Part shown: positions 1 through 10,083 of the stretch, one piece after another
Position numbering within the stretch: position 1 is the stretch's first letter
How the letters are laid out: the number at the start of each line of letters is the position of its first letter
NCBI GenBank assembly: GCA_900768265.1
Contig: CAAGCF010000008.1
Coordinates: 20,380-84,379 of the forward strand
Direction: 5' to 3'
DNA: 64,000 nucleotides
Source: an uncultured Collinsella sp.
GTDB taxonomy: Bacteria; Actinomycetota; Coriobacteriia; Coriobacteriales; Coriobacteriaceae
Translations under genes and position numbers: made by a program
Notes under the pieces: generated by a model
Seen by the model: the letters and a program-made list of their open reading frames with translations, nothing else
Told to the model about the DNA's origin: nothing
Databases searched by the model: none

Positions 1-1
1 C

Positions 2-283
2 ATTGCCGAGATTCAGGCCATCCTCGCCAACGCTCAGGTTGCTGCCACCACGGGCGATCTGACCGTCTCCATCGGTTCCACCGTTTCTCTGATCGATCCC
101 AACGGTGAGGTCATGGAAGTCACGCTCGTCGGTACCACCGAGACCAACTCGCTCGAGCACAAGATCTCCAACGAGTCTCCGGTCGGCCATGCCATCATCG
201 GTCACGGCGAGGGCGACTCCGTCGAGGTCGTTACGCCTTCGGGCAAGACCCGCGTCTACACCATCGCAAAGATCGCACGCTAG
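2..283 (+). CDS. greA: transcription elongation factor GreA, C-terminal part
   Basis: This is the 3' end of greA; the start lies before the window and 93 codons are visible. GreA binds the RNA polymerase secondary channel and stimulates cleavage of backtracked transcripts. The visible part is the end of the coiled-coil N-domain followed by the FKBP-like C-domain. The latter shows the typical strand pattern 'IGSTVSLIDPNGE', the 'SNESPVGHAIIGHGEGD' region and the closing 'VVTPSGKTRVYTIAKI'. It lies 78 bp before lysS with a hairpin between them, a common GreA-LysS neighbourhood in Actinomycetota. The family call is confident; only the length is unknown. Confidence 0.93.
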   Translation: MAEIQAILANAQVAATTGDLTVSIGSTVSLIDPNGEVMEVTLVGTTETNSLEHKISNESPVGHAIIGHGEGDSVEVVTPSGKTRVYTIAKIAR

Positions 284-311
284 ACCACGGTCCCGCGTAA
301 AGGTATGTTTT

Positions 312-345
312 CGCTCCCTGGGACCGAATCCTGGGGAGCGTTTTA
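312..345 (+). terminator. intrinsic terminator after greA
   Basis: CGCTCCC and GGGAGCG form a 7-bp stem around a 15-nt loop, followed by TTTTAG. It lies between the greA stop and the lysS ribosome binding site (GAGGAG at 350-355), so lysS may depend on read-through or a promoter I could not identify. Confidence 0.6.
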
Positions 346-361
346 GTTTGAGGAGCTAACT

Positions 362-2326
362 ATGGCAGAGAACCAGAACGCCGCCGAGCAGGCATCGACG
401 CTCAACGACGAGCGCGCCACGCGCCTGGCCAAGCGCGCCGCCCTGTTCGAGGCGGGCCAGAACCCCTATCCCGAGCACTCCGAGATTGAGGACTACGTCG
501 TCGACATCGAGACTAAGTACGCCGAGCTCACCGATGGCGAGGACACCGAGGACGTCGTGAAGATCGGCGGCCGTGTGGTCGCCAAGCGCGGTCAGGGCAA
601 GATCATGTTCATTGTCGTGCGCGACGCGACCGGCGAGATCCAGCTGTTCTGCCGCATCAACGATATGGATGAGGCCGCCTGGAATACGCTCAAGGCCCTC
701 GACCTGGGCGATATCCTTGGCGTGGCCGGCGTGGTCGTGCGCACCAAGCGTGGCCAGCTTTCCGTTGCCCCCAAGAGCGCGACGCTGCTGTCCAAGGCCG
801 TTCGCCCGCTGCCTGAGAAGTTTCACGGTCTCTCCGACAAGGAGACCCGCTATCGTCAGCGCTATGTCGACCTGATCGCCAACGACGACGTCCGCGAGAC
901 CTTCCGCAAGCGCTCGCAGATCCTCTCCACGTTCCGCCGCTTTATGGAGTCCGATGGCTACATGGAGGTCGAGACCCCTATCCTGCAGACCATCCAGGGC
1001 GGAGCTACTGCCAAGCCGTTCATCACGCACTTTAACGCGCTCGATCAGGAGTGCTACCTGCGTATCGCCACCGAGCTGCACCTCAAGCGCTGCATCGTCG
1101 GCGGCTTTGAGCGCGTGTTCGAAATCGGTCGTATCTTCCGCAACGAGGGCATGGACCTTACCCACAATCCCGAGTTCACCACGATGGAGGCCTACCGCGC
1201 CTTCTCCGATCTCGAGGGCATGAAGGCGCTCGCCCAGGGCGTCATTAAGGCCGCTAACAAGGCCATCGGCAACCCTGAGGTTATTGAGTACCAGGGCCAG
1301 ACCATCGACCTTTCTGGTGAGTGGGCCAGCCGTCCCATGACCGACATCGTCTCCGACGTGCTCGGCAAGCAGGTCACCATCGATACGCCGGTCGAGGAGC
1401 TTGCTGCCGCCGCACGCGAGAAGGGCCTGGAGATCAAATCCGAGTGGACCGCCGGCAAGATCATCGCCGAGATCTATGACGAGCTGGGCGAGGACACCAT
1501 CGTCAACCCCACCTTCGTGTGCGATTACCCCATCGAGGTTAGCCCGCTTGCCAAGCGCTTTGAGGATGACCCGCGCCTGACGCACCGCTTTGAGCTGGTC
1601 ATCGCCGGTCACGAGTACGCGAACGCGTTCTCCGAGCTCAACGACCCGGTCGACCAGGCCGAGCGCTTCGCCGCCCAGATGGCCGAGAAGGCCGGCGGCG
1701 ACGATGAGGCCATGGAGTACGACGAGGATTACGTGCGCGCCCTCGAGTACGGTATGCCTCCCGCGGGTGGCATCGGCATCGGTATCGACCGCGTGGTCAT
1801 GCTGCTCACCAACCAGGCTTCCATTCGCGACGTCCTGCTGTTCCCGCACATGAAGCCCGAGAAGGGTTTCCAGTCCGGTGCCGCTGCTGCCAAGGCTGCC
1901 GAGGCCGGCAACACCGCGAGCCCCTTCGTCAAGCCGCTCAAGCCCACGCTCGATTACTCCAAGATCGCCGTTGAGCCGCTGTTCGAGGAGTTCGTCGACT
2001 TTGATACCTTCTCCAAGAGCGATTTCCGCGCCGTGAAGGTTAAGGCGTGCGAGGCCGTCAAGAAGTCCAAGAAGCTGCTGAACTTTACGCTCGACGACGG
2101 CACCGGCACTGATCGCACCATCCTCTCCGGTATTCACGATTGCTACGAGCCCGAGGACCTGGTCGGCAAGACCTTGCTCGCCATCACCAATCTGCCTCCG
2201 CGCAAGATGATGGGCATCCCCAGCTGCGGCATGCTCATCAGCGCCATCCACGAGGAGGAGGGCGAGGAGCGTCTCAATCTGATTCAGCTCGACGCTTCCA
2301 TCCCTGCCGGCGCAAAGATGTACTAG
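362..2326 (+). CDS. lysS: class II lysyl-tRNA synthetase with C-terminal tRNA-binding domain
   Basis: It charges tRNA-Lys with lysine in the cytoplasm. Residues 1-500 are a normal class II LysRS: an N-terminal OB fold ('GGRVVAKRGQGKIMFIVV'), motif 2 ('FEIGRIFRNEGMDLTHNPEF') and motif 3 ('GIGIGIDRVVMLL'). Residues about 531-654 add a second OB fold of the Trbp111/MetRS-C (EMAP-like) type, with 'SDFRAVKVKACEAVKKSKKL' and a 'NLPPRKMMGIPSCGMLISA' segment. Bacterial LysRS is usually about 500 residues, so the tail is roughly 125 residues extra. Such a tail is familiar on MetRS and as free Trbp111; here it probably raises tRNA affinity in cis. The start has GAGGAG 6 nt upstream. The catalytic assignment is very secure; the tail's role is inferred. 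Confidence 0.97.
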   Translation: MAENQNAAEQASTLNDERATRLAKRAALFEAGQNPYPEHSEIEDYVVDIETKYAELTDGEDTEDVVKIGGRVVAKRGQGKIMFIVVRDATGEIQLFCRINDMDEAAWNTLKALDLGDILGVAGVVVRTKRGQLSVAPKSATLLSKAVRPLPEKFHGLSDKETRYRQRYVDLIANDDVRETFRKRSQILSTFRRFMESDGYMEVETPILQTIQGGATAKPFITHFNALDQECYLRIATELHLKRCIVGGFERVFEIGRIFRNEGMDLTHNPEFTTMEAYRAFSDLEGMKALAQGVIKAANKAIGNPEVIEYQGQTIDLSGEWASRPMTDIVSDVLGKQVTIDTPVEELAAAAREKGLEIKSEWTAGKIIAEIYDELGEDTIVNPTFVCDYPIEVSPLAKRFEDDPRLTHRFELVIAGHEYANAFSELNDPVDQAERFAAQMAEKAGGDDEAMEYDEDYVRALEYGMPPAGGIGIGIDRVVMLLTNQASIRDVLLFPHMKPEKGFQSGAAAAKAAEAGNTASPFVKPLKPTLDYSKIAVEPLFEEFVDFDTFSKSDFRAVKVKACEAVKKSKKLLNFTLDDGTGTDRTILSGIHDCYEPEDLVGKTLLAITNLPPRKMMGIPSCGMLISAIHEEEGEERLNLIQLDASIPAGAKMY

Positions 2327-2328
2327 GG

Positions 2329-2358
2329 GGTTACGCGGGTTTACCAACCCGCGTAACC
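2329..2358 (+). terminator. 12-bp hairpin just after lysS
   Basis: GGTTACGCGGGT and ACCCGCGTAACC form a perfect 12-bp stem with a 6-nt loop, starting 2 nt after the lysS stop. No T-run follows, so it may protect the 3' end or act as a weak terminator rather than a classical intrinsic one. Confidence 0.45.
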
Positions 2359-2370
2359 AGTTGACGCTGC

Positions 2371-2469
2371 AAGCCCGCCAGAGCGGCAATCTGCCTTTCA
2401 ACTTCGGCGGCATGACCAAAAGGTCAATGCCGCCTCGTTTCAAAGCACCTTGCTCGCTCTGGCGGGCTT
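2371..2469. repeat. structured element N, copy A (putative ncRNA or palindromic element)
   Basis: A 15-bp perfect outer stem (AAGCCCGCCAGAGCG with CGCTCTGGCGGGCTT) encloses a conserved core. The core has a central hairpin GGCGGCATGACC-AAAA-GGTCAATGCCGCC flanked by two conserved asymmetric strands ('CAATCTGCCTTTCAA' and 'TTTCAAAGCACCTTG'). Copies occur at 20136-20238 (inverted) and 61906-61999. The outer stems have unrelated sequences but all pair, while the core sequence is kept, as expected for a functional RNA or a protein-recognised DNA structure. I do not recognise it as a named family. Confidence 0.75.
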
Positions 2470-2647
2470 TCGCTGTCGTTGCCAAAACATCGGCGTTGCC
2501 TTGGCCGTCAATAGTCATTGGGGACGGTCTTAAACGACTACCCAACGGCTATTGCGCACATGGCTCGCATGACAGTCGTCTCTTTTATGTTTCCTTTAGC
2601 CGTCGCTGCCTAGGATGGGGGTTAGTCGGTAGGAAGGGAGCGTCTGT

Positions 2648-4216
2648 ATGGACGACGCGAGCGATCGTGCAATCGAAGAGGACATGCTCAATCAGTTCAA
2701 CTATTTTGATGATGAGGACGAGGAGCCGATCGACCGTCGCGAGCCGGCATCGCTTGACTCATTTGACCTAGTGGGTGAAGGGGCTGATGAGGTTGAGAAT
2801 GAATCGACGGAACCCCCACAGCCTTCGCGCCCCGACCCGCTGCTTTCGAGAATCTCTTTGCACCACGGTGTCCGTGCCGGCGCACTCCATATGAAAACTG
2901 ACTGGCGCCAGATCGTGACGGCAGGCGATGAGCTTGCCGTCGATGCGCCACTTACCGACAAATCATCCATCATTTGTCGCACCGGTATGCTTATGCTCGC
3001 GAGCGGAACGGGTGCCTGGCGTGTACGCGATACCATGAATCGCATCGCCGCCGTGCTCGGTGTCACCATCCACGTTGACTTAAGTCTCCTGTCGTTTGAG
3101 TGTACTTGTATTGAAGATGGTCACTGCTTTAACGAAGTCGTCAGCTTGCCCACAACGGGCGTCAATACCCATCGCATTTGGATGATGGAGAGCTTCCTAA
3201 AGGAAATCGAGACATATGGCCGTCGTTTTACGGTGCATGAGTATCACGAGATGCTCAAGACCGTTGAGAGTTCAAAACCTGATTACACTCCCTGGCAACA
3301 GGGCCTTGCGGCAGCCTGTGCTTGCGGCGCCTTCGTCTTTTTGCTCGGCGGCGGCCCTATCGAGATGGCCTGTGCATTTGTGGGCGCTGGTGTCGGCAAC
3401 TTTGCTCGCTCCCATATTCTTAAGCAGGGCCTTGGCCAGTTTGGCGCGCTGACGATCGGCGTTGCACTCGCTTGCGTCTCGTATCTGCTGGCATTGCTCG
3501 GTCTTGGCCAGGTCATACCGGGGGCAATGTCGCACCAAGAAGGCTATATCGGCGCCATGCTCTTTGTGATTCCCGGCTTTCCTCTCATTACGGCAGGCCT
3601 CGACATCGCTAAGCTTGATATGCGAAGCGGCATTGAGCGTCTTTCGTATGCCGTGTCGATTATTGTGATGGCGACCCTCGTAGGCTGGATGGTTGCCGAG
3701 TGTGTGGGGCTGGCGCCGGATGACTTTGCCCCGCTTGGTCTCTCACCATTGGCTCTTACGCTCTTACGTGTGGTGATGAGCTTTGTCGGAGTATTTGGCT
3801 TCTCGGTTATGTTCAACAGTCCGATAAAGATGGCCGCGGCGGCTGGGCTCATCGGCGCCGTGTCTAATACCTTGCGCCTTACGCTCGTCGATGCGCCGAC
3901 GCTGTTTCCCTTCTTGGGCTTGAGTGCGGGCATGCCTCCCGAGGCGGCTGCGTTTACCGGCGCGCTGGTATCGGGGCTGCTCGCGAGCTTAGCCGAAATC
4001 AAGCTCACCTACCCACGTATCGCCCTCACGGTGCCATCGATTGTCATTATGGTGCCGGGCTTGTATCTGTATCGCTCGATGTATTACATGTGCACCTTCG
4101 ACACGGTCAATATGCTCGGCTGGTTTGTGCGCGCGGTGCTCATCGTGGCGTTTCTTCCCGTTGGCTTGGGTGTGGCGAGAACCCTCACCGACCCTCGCTG
4201 GCGCCACACCAGCTAA
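2648..4216 (+). CDS. ThrE-type threonine/serine exporter (full-length fused form)
   Basis: A predicted inner-membrane exporter of small amino acids of the ThrE family. Residues 1-75 are acidic and probably cytoplasmic. Residues about 85-220 form the soluble part of the ThrE N-terminal (DUF1212-like) domain, followed by two blocks of membrane helices (about 225-360 and 370-510). The second block matches the ThrE_2 (DUF3815-like) half with 'GALVSGLLASLAEIKLTYPR'. In many bacteria the two halves are separate genes; here one 522-residue chain carries both, as in actinobacterial ThrE. The start has GGAAGGGAG just upstream. The gene stands alone between structured element A and a palindromic repeat. 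The family call is firm; the substrate is inferred from characterised relatives. Confidence 0.85.
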   Translation: MDDASDRAIEEDMLNQFNYFDDEDEEPIDRREPASLDSFDLVGEGADEVENESTEPPQPSRPDPLLSRISLHHGVRAGALHMKTDWRQIVTAGDELAVDAPLTDKSSIICRTGMLMLASGTGAWRVRDTMNRIAAVLGVTIHVDLSLLSFECTCIEDGHCFNEVVSLPTTGVNTHRIWMMESFLKEIETYGRRFTVHEYHEMLKTVESSKPDYTPWQQGLAAACACGAFVFLLGGGPIEMACAFVGAGVGNFARSHILKQGLGQFGALTIGVALACVSYLLALLGLGQVIPGAMSHQEGYIGAMLFVIPGFPLITAGLDIAKLDMRSGIERLSYAVSIIVMATLVGWMVAECVGLAPDDFAPLGLSPLALTLLRVVMSFVGVFGFSVMFNSPIKMAAAAGLIGAVSNTLRLTLVDAPTLFPFLGLSAGMPPEAAAFTGALVSGLLASLAEIKLTYPRIALTVPSIVIMVPGLYLYRSMYYMCTFDTVNMLGWFVRAVLIVAFLPVGLGVARTLTDPRWRHTS

Positions 4217-4250
4217 TTGGTGCAAATGAAACTGATCCGCAAAACATGAA

Positions 4251-4308
4251 CGTGGATAATCTCCCGTTTTTGGCCTGTTTACGGGCTCAAAACGGGAGAT
4301 TATCCACG
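4251..4308. repeat. palindromic repeat H, copy 1
   Basis: Two perfect 20-bp arms (CGTGGATAATCTCCCGTTTT and its complement) enclose an 18-nt loop, 34 bp after the exporter stop. Related hairpins lie at 22459-22553 and 38631-38698 and share GTGGATAATCTCCC. A half copy ('ATCCACGCTCG') follows at about 4330. It could act as a bidirectional terminator, but the sequence conservation between loci exceeds what a terminator needs. Confidence 0.8.
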
Positions 4309-4451
4309 CTCGTGGAATGGGTGTCCGAAAATCCACGCTCGTTGGGCCGATGCAGAGGCACCTGGCAATTCCTTTTTTGTAGACGTTGTCGCGCGGCTAC
4401 GGGCGGGAAAGGTCCCAACGGTTAACATATACTCCATATGGGTAAAGAGAC

Positions 4452-4479
4452 CAAAGCGCTGCCGCGGGGCGGCGCTTTG
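4452..4479 (+). terminator. hairpin in the clpC leader
   Basis: CAAAGCGC-TGCC and GGC-GGCGCTTTG form a strong GC stem 38 bp before clpC, followed by GTTTG and an A-run. It may be a leader hairpin or a terminator for upstream transcripts. I saw no CIRCE or CtsR operator around it. Confidence 0.4.
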
Positions 4480-4516
4480 CGTTTGAAAAAAACTAGCTCG
4501 TCTAAGAGGAACTAGC

Positions 4517-7159
<2,643 letters not shown>

Positions 7160-7183
7160 GGATTAGATATAACCTTGCATGAT

Positions 7184-7215
7184 GGGGCGTTCCCGATGAG
7201 GGAGCGTCCCTTTTC
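7184..7215 (+). terminator. clpC terminator
   Basis: GGGGCGTTCCC and GGGAGCGTCCC pair around a short loop and are followed by TTTTCTT. It separates clpC from the AT-richer accessory stretch. Confidence 0.8.
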
Positions 7216-7285
7216 TTGTAGAGAAGAGTTTCCGGTAACGATAAAATAATTGAATAAGATCTGCTGGATGGTAAAAGGAGTTACT

Positions 7286-7855
7286 ATGGCGAATAGCGCT
7301 CAAAGAATTGAGATGTCGTTCGATAACATGAGAAAAATCGGAATGGTTCTTTGTGCCGTGCTGGTACTTATAGCCATCGCTACTGTCGCCGTCTTTGGTT
7401 TGGCATTTGTTGTTGCATGCCATAGCATTTTGAATGGCGCAGTGGTAATCGAGGGGGTCGTTGAGCTTGGTGAGGGCGGCAGCATCGCGCTTCCAAACTT
7501 GGCGCTATGGACAGTTTTGCTCCTTGCGGGGGAGTTTACATTGTTAAGCATCAGCTTCGATGTCGCCCGTCGTCAATCGCCTTTTACTATTCGACATGCA
7601 CGGATGATTGCCGTTATTGCTTGCCTATTTGCAATTAATGCTGTGATGGGCTCCCTACAGATTGGCAGCGATTTAAAAATAATGATGGGTAATTGTATGT
7701 TGAGCTGTCGTATGAATTCCGCTCTCCTTCAGATCGGTGACTCAGGCATCACTTTGGATGTGGGATCCATCATTGCAATGATGGTTGCTTTCGCTTTGTC
7801 GATCTTCTGGCGCTATGGGGCGCTTTTGCAGTCCCAGTCCGATGATTTGGTCTAG
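7286..7855 (+). CDS. DUF2975-like four-helix membrane protein
   Basis: A small integral membrane protein of 189 residues with four hydrophobic segments (about 17-42, 70-92, 103-123 and 155-176) and few charged residues. This matches the DUF2975 family by size, topology and its pairing with a small Cro/C1-type HTH gene directly downstream. The function of the family is not established. I chose the ATG at 7286 because AAAGGAG lies 7 nt upstream; an in-frame ATG at 7250 lacks a good site. The gene has lower GC and different codon use from clpC, a sign of acquisition. It probably forms an operon with the HTH gene 10 bp downstream. Confidence 0.65.
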   Translation: MANSAQRIEMSFDNMRKIGMVLCAVLVLIAIATVAVFGLAFVVACHSILNGAVVIEGVVELGEGGSIALPNLALWTVLLLAGEFTLLSISFDVARRQSPFTIRHARMIAVIACLFAINAVMGSLQIGSDLKIMMGNCMLSCRMNSALLQIGDSGITLDVGSIIAMMVAFALSIFWRYGALLQSQSDDLV

Positions 7856-7865
7856 GTGATTGACC

Positions 7866-8192
7866 ATGGATTATCTCATTATTGAGGTTGAGACACTTTT
7901 GCTCAAGACCGGGAAAACAAATGCCGATCTAATAAGAGCGACTGGGCATACGCCAGCTAACATTTCTAAAATCCGTAATGCAAAAATTAAGGCTATACGA
8001 TTGAAGACATTGCTCGATATCTGTGTTGAGTTGGATTGTCAGCCGGGAGATTTGATCCGTCGCGTGAGTGAGATAGAACTTGAGGAACTTACCATCGCGC
8101 GTGCGCGGAATAAGATTTTGCAAAGACGCAATCCCGACTCCTCCGAGGTATTGCCCACAGAGGTTTACGTAGTAGATCTTTCTAAGGAATAA
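7866..8192 (+). CDS. small Cro/C1-type HTH regulator
   Basis: A 108-residue DNA-binding protein. Residues about 5-65 form a compact HTH fold of the YozG/HTH_26 type ('NADLIRATGHTPANISKIRN' carries the recognition region; 'LLDICVELDCQPGDLI' is the typical fifth-helix ending). The remaining 40 residues have no clear motif. It follows the DUF2975-like gene by 10 bp and is the only regulator in the island. It is therefore the best candidate to bind the CGATAA-containing sites near the two local promoters (about 7239 and 8302-8318). The ATG at 7866 is preferred to a TTG two codons upstream. Confidence 0.8.
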   Translation: MDYLIIEVETLLLKTGKTNADLIRATGHTPANISKIRNAKIKAIRLKTLLDICVELDCQPGDLIRRVSEIELEELTIARARNKILQRRNPDSSEVLPTEVYVVDLSKE

Positions 8193-8235
8193 CAAAACAG
8201 AATAAGAAGACAAGAAGACAAACACGTATACATGC

Positions 8236-8269
8236 AAGGCTCCTGCCGGAAGCGATCGGTAGGAGCCTT
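8236..8269 (+). terminator. terminator after the HTH gene
   Basis: AAGGCTCCT-GCCG pairs with CGGT-AGGAGCCTT (9 bp uninterrupted plus inner pairs). The T-run is weak (ACTATTT). It ends the DUF2975/HTH unit just before the peptide promoter. Confidence 0.65.
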
Positions 8270-8287
8270 ACTATTTGAAAATAGTTC

Positions 8288-8318
8288 TTGAAATCATAAG
8301 ATTATCGATATACGATAA
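8288..8318 (+). promoter_or_regulatory. promoter with overlapping palindromic operator before the Cys-rich peptide
   Basis: TTGAAA (8288-8293), a 17-nt spacer and TACGAT (8311-8316) form a plausible sigma-70 promoter. A perfect inverted repeat TTATCG-N5-CGATAA (8302-8318) overlaps the -10 box, the position expected for a repressor site. A CGATAA half-site also overlaps the likely -10 of the DUF2975/HTH unit at 7239-7244, suggesting one regulator for both. Confidence 0.55.
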
Positions 8319-8358
8319 CAACGAATTAAATCAGACAATAAATCGAAAGGAGGTAATT

Positions 8359-8469
8359 ATGAACTGGGCAATCAATCCTTGTAGCAACGTGCAGGGTGAC
8401 GGTGGTGGCTGCCGCAATTACCACCCATGTTCGCGCTGCGGCTGTTTTGGCGTATATGTCCATTTCTAG
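8359..8469 (+). CDS. 36-residue cysteine-rich peptide (putative secreted or RiPP-like precursor)
   Basis: A small gene with a near-perfect ribosome binding site (AAAGGAGGT, 5 nt before the ATG). The product has five cysteines (C8, C18, C24, C27, C29), a Gly-rich centre (G13-D-G-G-G17) and an aromatic C-terminus ending VYVHF. A GG pair at 15-16 or 16-17 could be a double-glycine-type cleavage point, leaving a core of about 19-20 residues with four cysteines; alternatively the 'HPCSRCGC' segment could bind metal. It has its own promoter, and an attenuator separates it from three ABC-transporter genes, as in bacteriocin operons where the peptide is made in excess. No modification enzyme lies nearby. 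I do not recognise the peptide; the coding call rests on the signals and context. Confidence 0.7.
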   Translation: MNWAINPCSNVQGDGGGCRNYHPCSRCGCFGVYVHF

Positions 8470-8509
8470 CAACGCGAACGTTAATGCTGGTTAAGACGGC
8501 AGAGGGTAA

Positions 8510-8554
8510 GCAGCGTGGTCGATAACTGCCATCCGTTGGCCGCGCTGCCTTTTT
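8510..8554 (+). terminator. attenuator between peptide and ABC genes
   Basis: GCAGCGTGG (8510-8518) pairs with CCGCGCTGC (8540-8548, one G-T pair), followed by CTTTTTAA. It lies between the peptide stop and the ATPase start (8572), so partial read-through would give much more peptide mRNA than transporter mRNA. Confidence 0.7.
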
Positions 8555-8571
8555 AATGAGGTTTATGAGAC

Positions 8572-9300
8572 ATGGGTAATGCGATTTCAATCAAGGATCT
8601 ATCAAAGCGCTACGGCAAAAACTGGGTGTTGTCTGATGTTTCATTTGACATAGATGAGGGCGAAGTGTGTGCTCTCGTTGGAGAGAACGGCGCGGGGAAG
8701 AGTACGTTGATTGATATTCTTCTTGGCTTGCTTAAAGCAACGAAAGGATCAATCAGTTTTTTCGGCGAGTCTGGGAGAACAGGTCTGGCAAGAGCACGCA
8801 GAAATATAGGATTCGTCCCCGACGGCTGTGGGGCATTCTTGAACTTAACCGGTCGAGAAAACTTGATTTCACGCTGTATCGAGTGGGGGTTGCCGAAAAG
8901 TGAAGTTAATCGAGTGCTCGCTGCCGTTGGCCTAGAAAATGCGGCGGATGCATCGGTAAAACAATACTCGCTCGGCATGAAGCGTCGTCTGGATATCGGA
9001 ACGGCTCTTCTGGGTAACCCGCAACTACTCATCATGGATGAACCCATAAACGGGCTCGATCCTGTGGGTGTGATTGAGGTGCGTGATCTCCTGCTGTCGT
9101 TGAAGGACAAACGGGATAAAACGGTGCTCATTTCAAGCCATAACCTAGATGAATTGGAGAAAGTTGCGACATCTTTTGCTTTTCTCCATCAAGGCAGGCT
9201 TCTCGTTAAGGAAGAAAACTCCTACAAAGACAGAAGTCTGGAAAAGCGGTTTTTGGATTTGATCGGGGAGGCAGATAATGCAACTTCTGCGACTGATTAG
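8572..9300 (+). CDS. ABC transporter ATPase (BcrA/LanF-like)
   Basis: The cytoplasmic ATPase of an ABC-2 exporter. Walker A is 'GENGAGKST' (residues about 38-46), the signature is 'YSLGMKRRLDIG' near 135-146 and Walker B is 'LLIMDEPINGLDP' near 155-167, followed by the H-loop 'ISSHNLDELE'. The 242-residue length and the 'SLGMKRRL' form of the signature are typical of bacitracin and lantibiotic immunity ATPases. Its 3' end overlaps the next gene by 23 nt, so the two are translationally coupled. With two following permeases it matches the LanFEG arrangement (one ATPase, two permeases). The cargo is unknown; the upstream peptide is the obvious candidate. Confidence 0.9.
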   Translation: MGNAISIKDLSKRYGKNWVLSDVSFDIDEGEVCALVGENGAGKSTLIDILLGLLKATKGSISFFGESGRTGLARARRNIGFVPDGCGAFLNLTGRENLISRCIEWGLPKSEVNRVLAAVGLENAADASVKQYSLGMKRRLDIGTALLGNPQLLIMDEPINGLDPVGVIEVRDLLLSLKDKRDKTVLISSHNLDELEKVATSFAFLHQGRLLVKEENSYKDRSLEKRFLDLIGEADNATSATD

Positions 9301-10081
9301 ATGCGAAGCCCGTCGGTTGCTCAGAAATCCAGCCTTTTTCGTGTTGTTGATCTGGGGAATTTGGATTGTTAAAGATGTCTGTAATCCAAATATGTATGGG
9401 ACTTATGGAACATCTGATTTAGGGGGAGTCGGCAAACAGATTGGTTTCTTTGCAAACATCCTCGACAAGACTGATCCGGCTGGTTCGGCGGTTCGGACGG
9501 CACTATTCATGACCTACGAGTGGTTTTTCGTTCTAGTCGGATGTATTGTTATTTCCTGCGCCATGGATTTTCAAAGCAGGTCTTCTGAAGTGACGCATGC
9601 AAAAGGGACGGGTGTAGCAAAGGCCGTTGTCGCAAAGTGGCTTGTTCTGACGATTGCAACTTCAACAGCGTTCAACCTGTTCTCGGGATTCACTCTCTTC
9701 AAATCTCCTCTTGGCTGCTATGTGGATGGGCGGGTGTTTCTTGATAGATACCTGCCCGTGTTGCTTTTGATTGATGCTATTTTGGCTGCATTAGTAGCTC
9801 AGTCGATGGCAGTTTTCTATTTACTTAGAAATGCACCGCTTAGCATTATGTTGGTGTTGGTCGGGACGCTGCTCGCCTCCGATGAATATACGCTGGTGGT
9901 CTTTTCCAATCACGCATCGACGCAAATTCCCTGGTGGCTCTCAGTCGGACCATACTTACGCCACCTTGGAAATCTGTGCTTTCAAGGCCTAGCCATTAAT
10001 CAGATCATTCTTTTCTCTGTTATTTGCACCGTTGTTTCGCTGCAGCTCGGGGTCATGGGAATCAAAGCGAGGAGGGGGTAG
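9278..10081 (+). CDS. ABC-2 permease subunit 1
   Basis: A 267-residue membrane protein with about six hydrophobic segments (20-33, 83-100, 123-140, 160-180, 185-203 and 240-262). It starts inside the ATPase gene, and the next gene follows 2 nt after its stop. The first extracellular loop carries 'YGTSDLGG' (residues 43-50), and the same YGTSD string occurs at the equivalent place in the second permease. The sequence is not close to any named family I recognise. The ABC-2 call rests on topology, length and operon position. Confidence 0.75.
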   Translation: MQLLRLIRCEARRLLRNPAFFVLLIWGIWIVKDVCNPNMYGTYGTSDLGGVGKQIGFFANILDKTDPAGSAVRTALFMTYEWFFVLVGCIVISCAMDFQSRSSEVTHAKGTGVAKAVVAKWLVLTIATSTAFNLFSGFTLFKSPLGCYVDGRVFLDRYLPVLLLIDAILAALVAQSMAVFYLLRNAPLSIMLVLVGTLLASDEYTLVVFSNHASTQIPWWLSVGPYLRHLGNLCFQGLAINQIILFSVICTVVSLQLGVMGIKARRG

Positions 10082-10083
10082 AA

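Noticed and set aside
2361..2771. An open frame through structured element N copy A
   Set aside because: It overlaps the exporter gene start in another frame, lacks a ribosome binding site and codes through a 15-bp palindrome.
4421..4440. CtsR or CIRCE operator before clpC
   Set aside because: Neither GGTCAAA repeats nor TTAGCACTC-N9-GAGTGCTAA is present in the leader.
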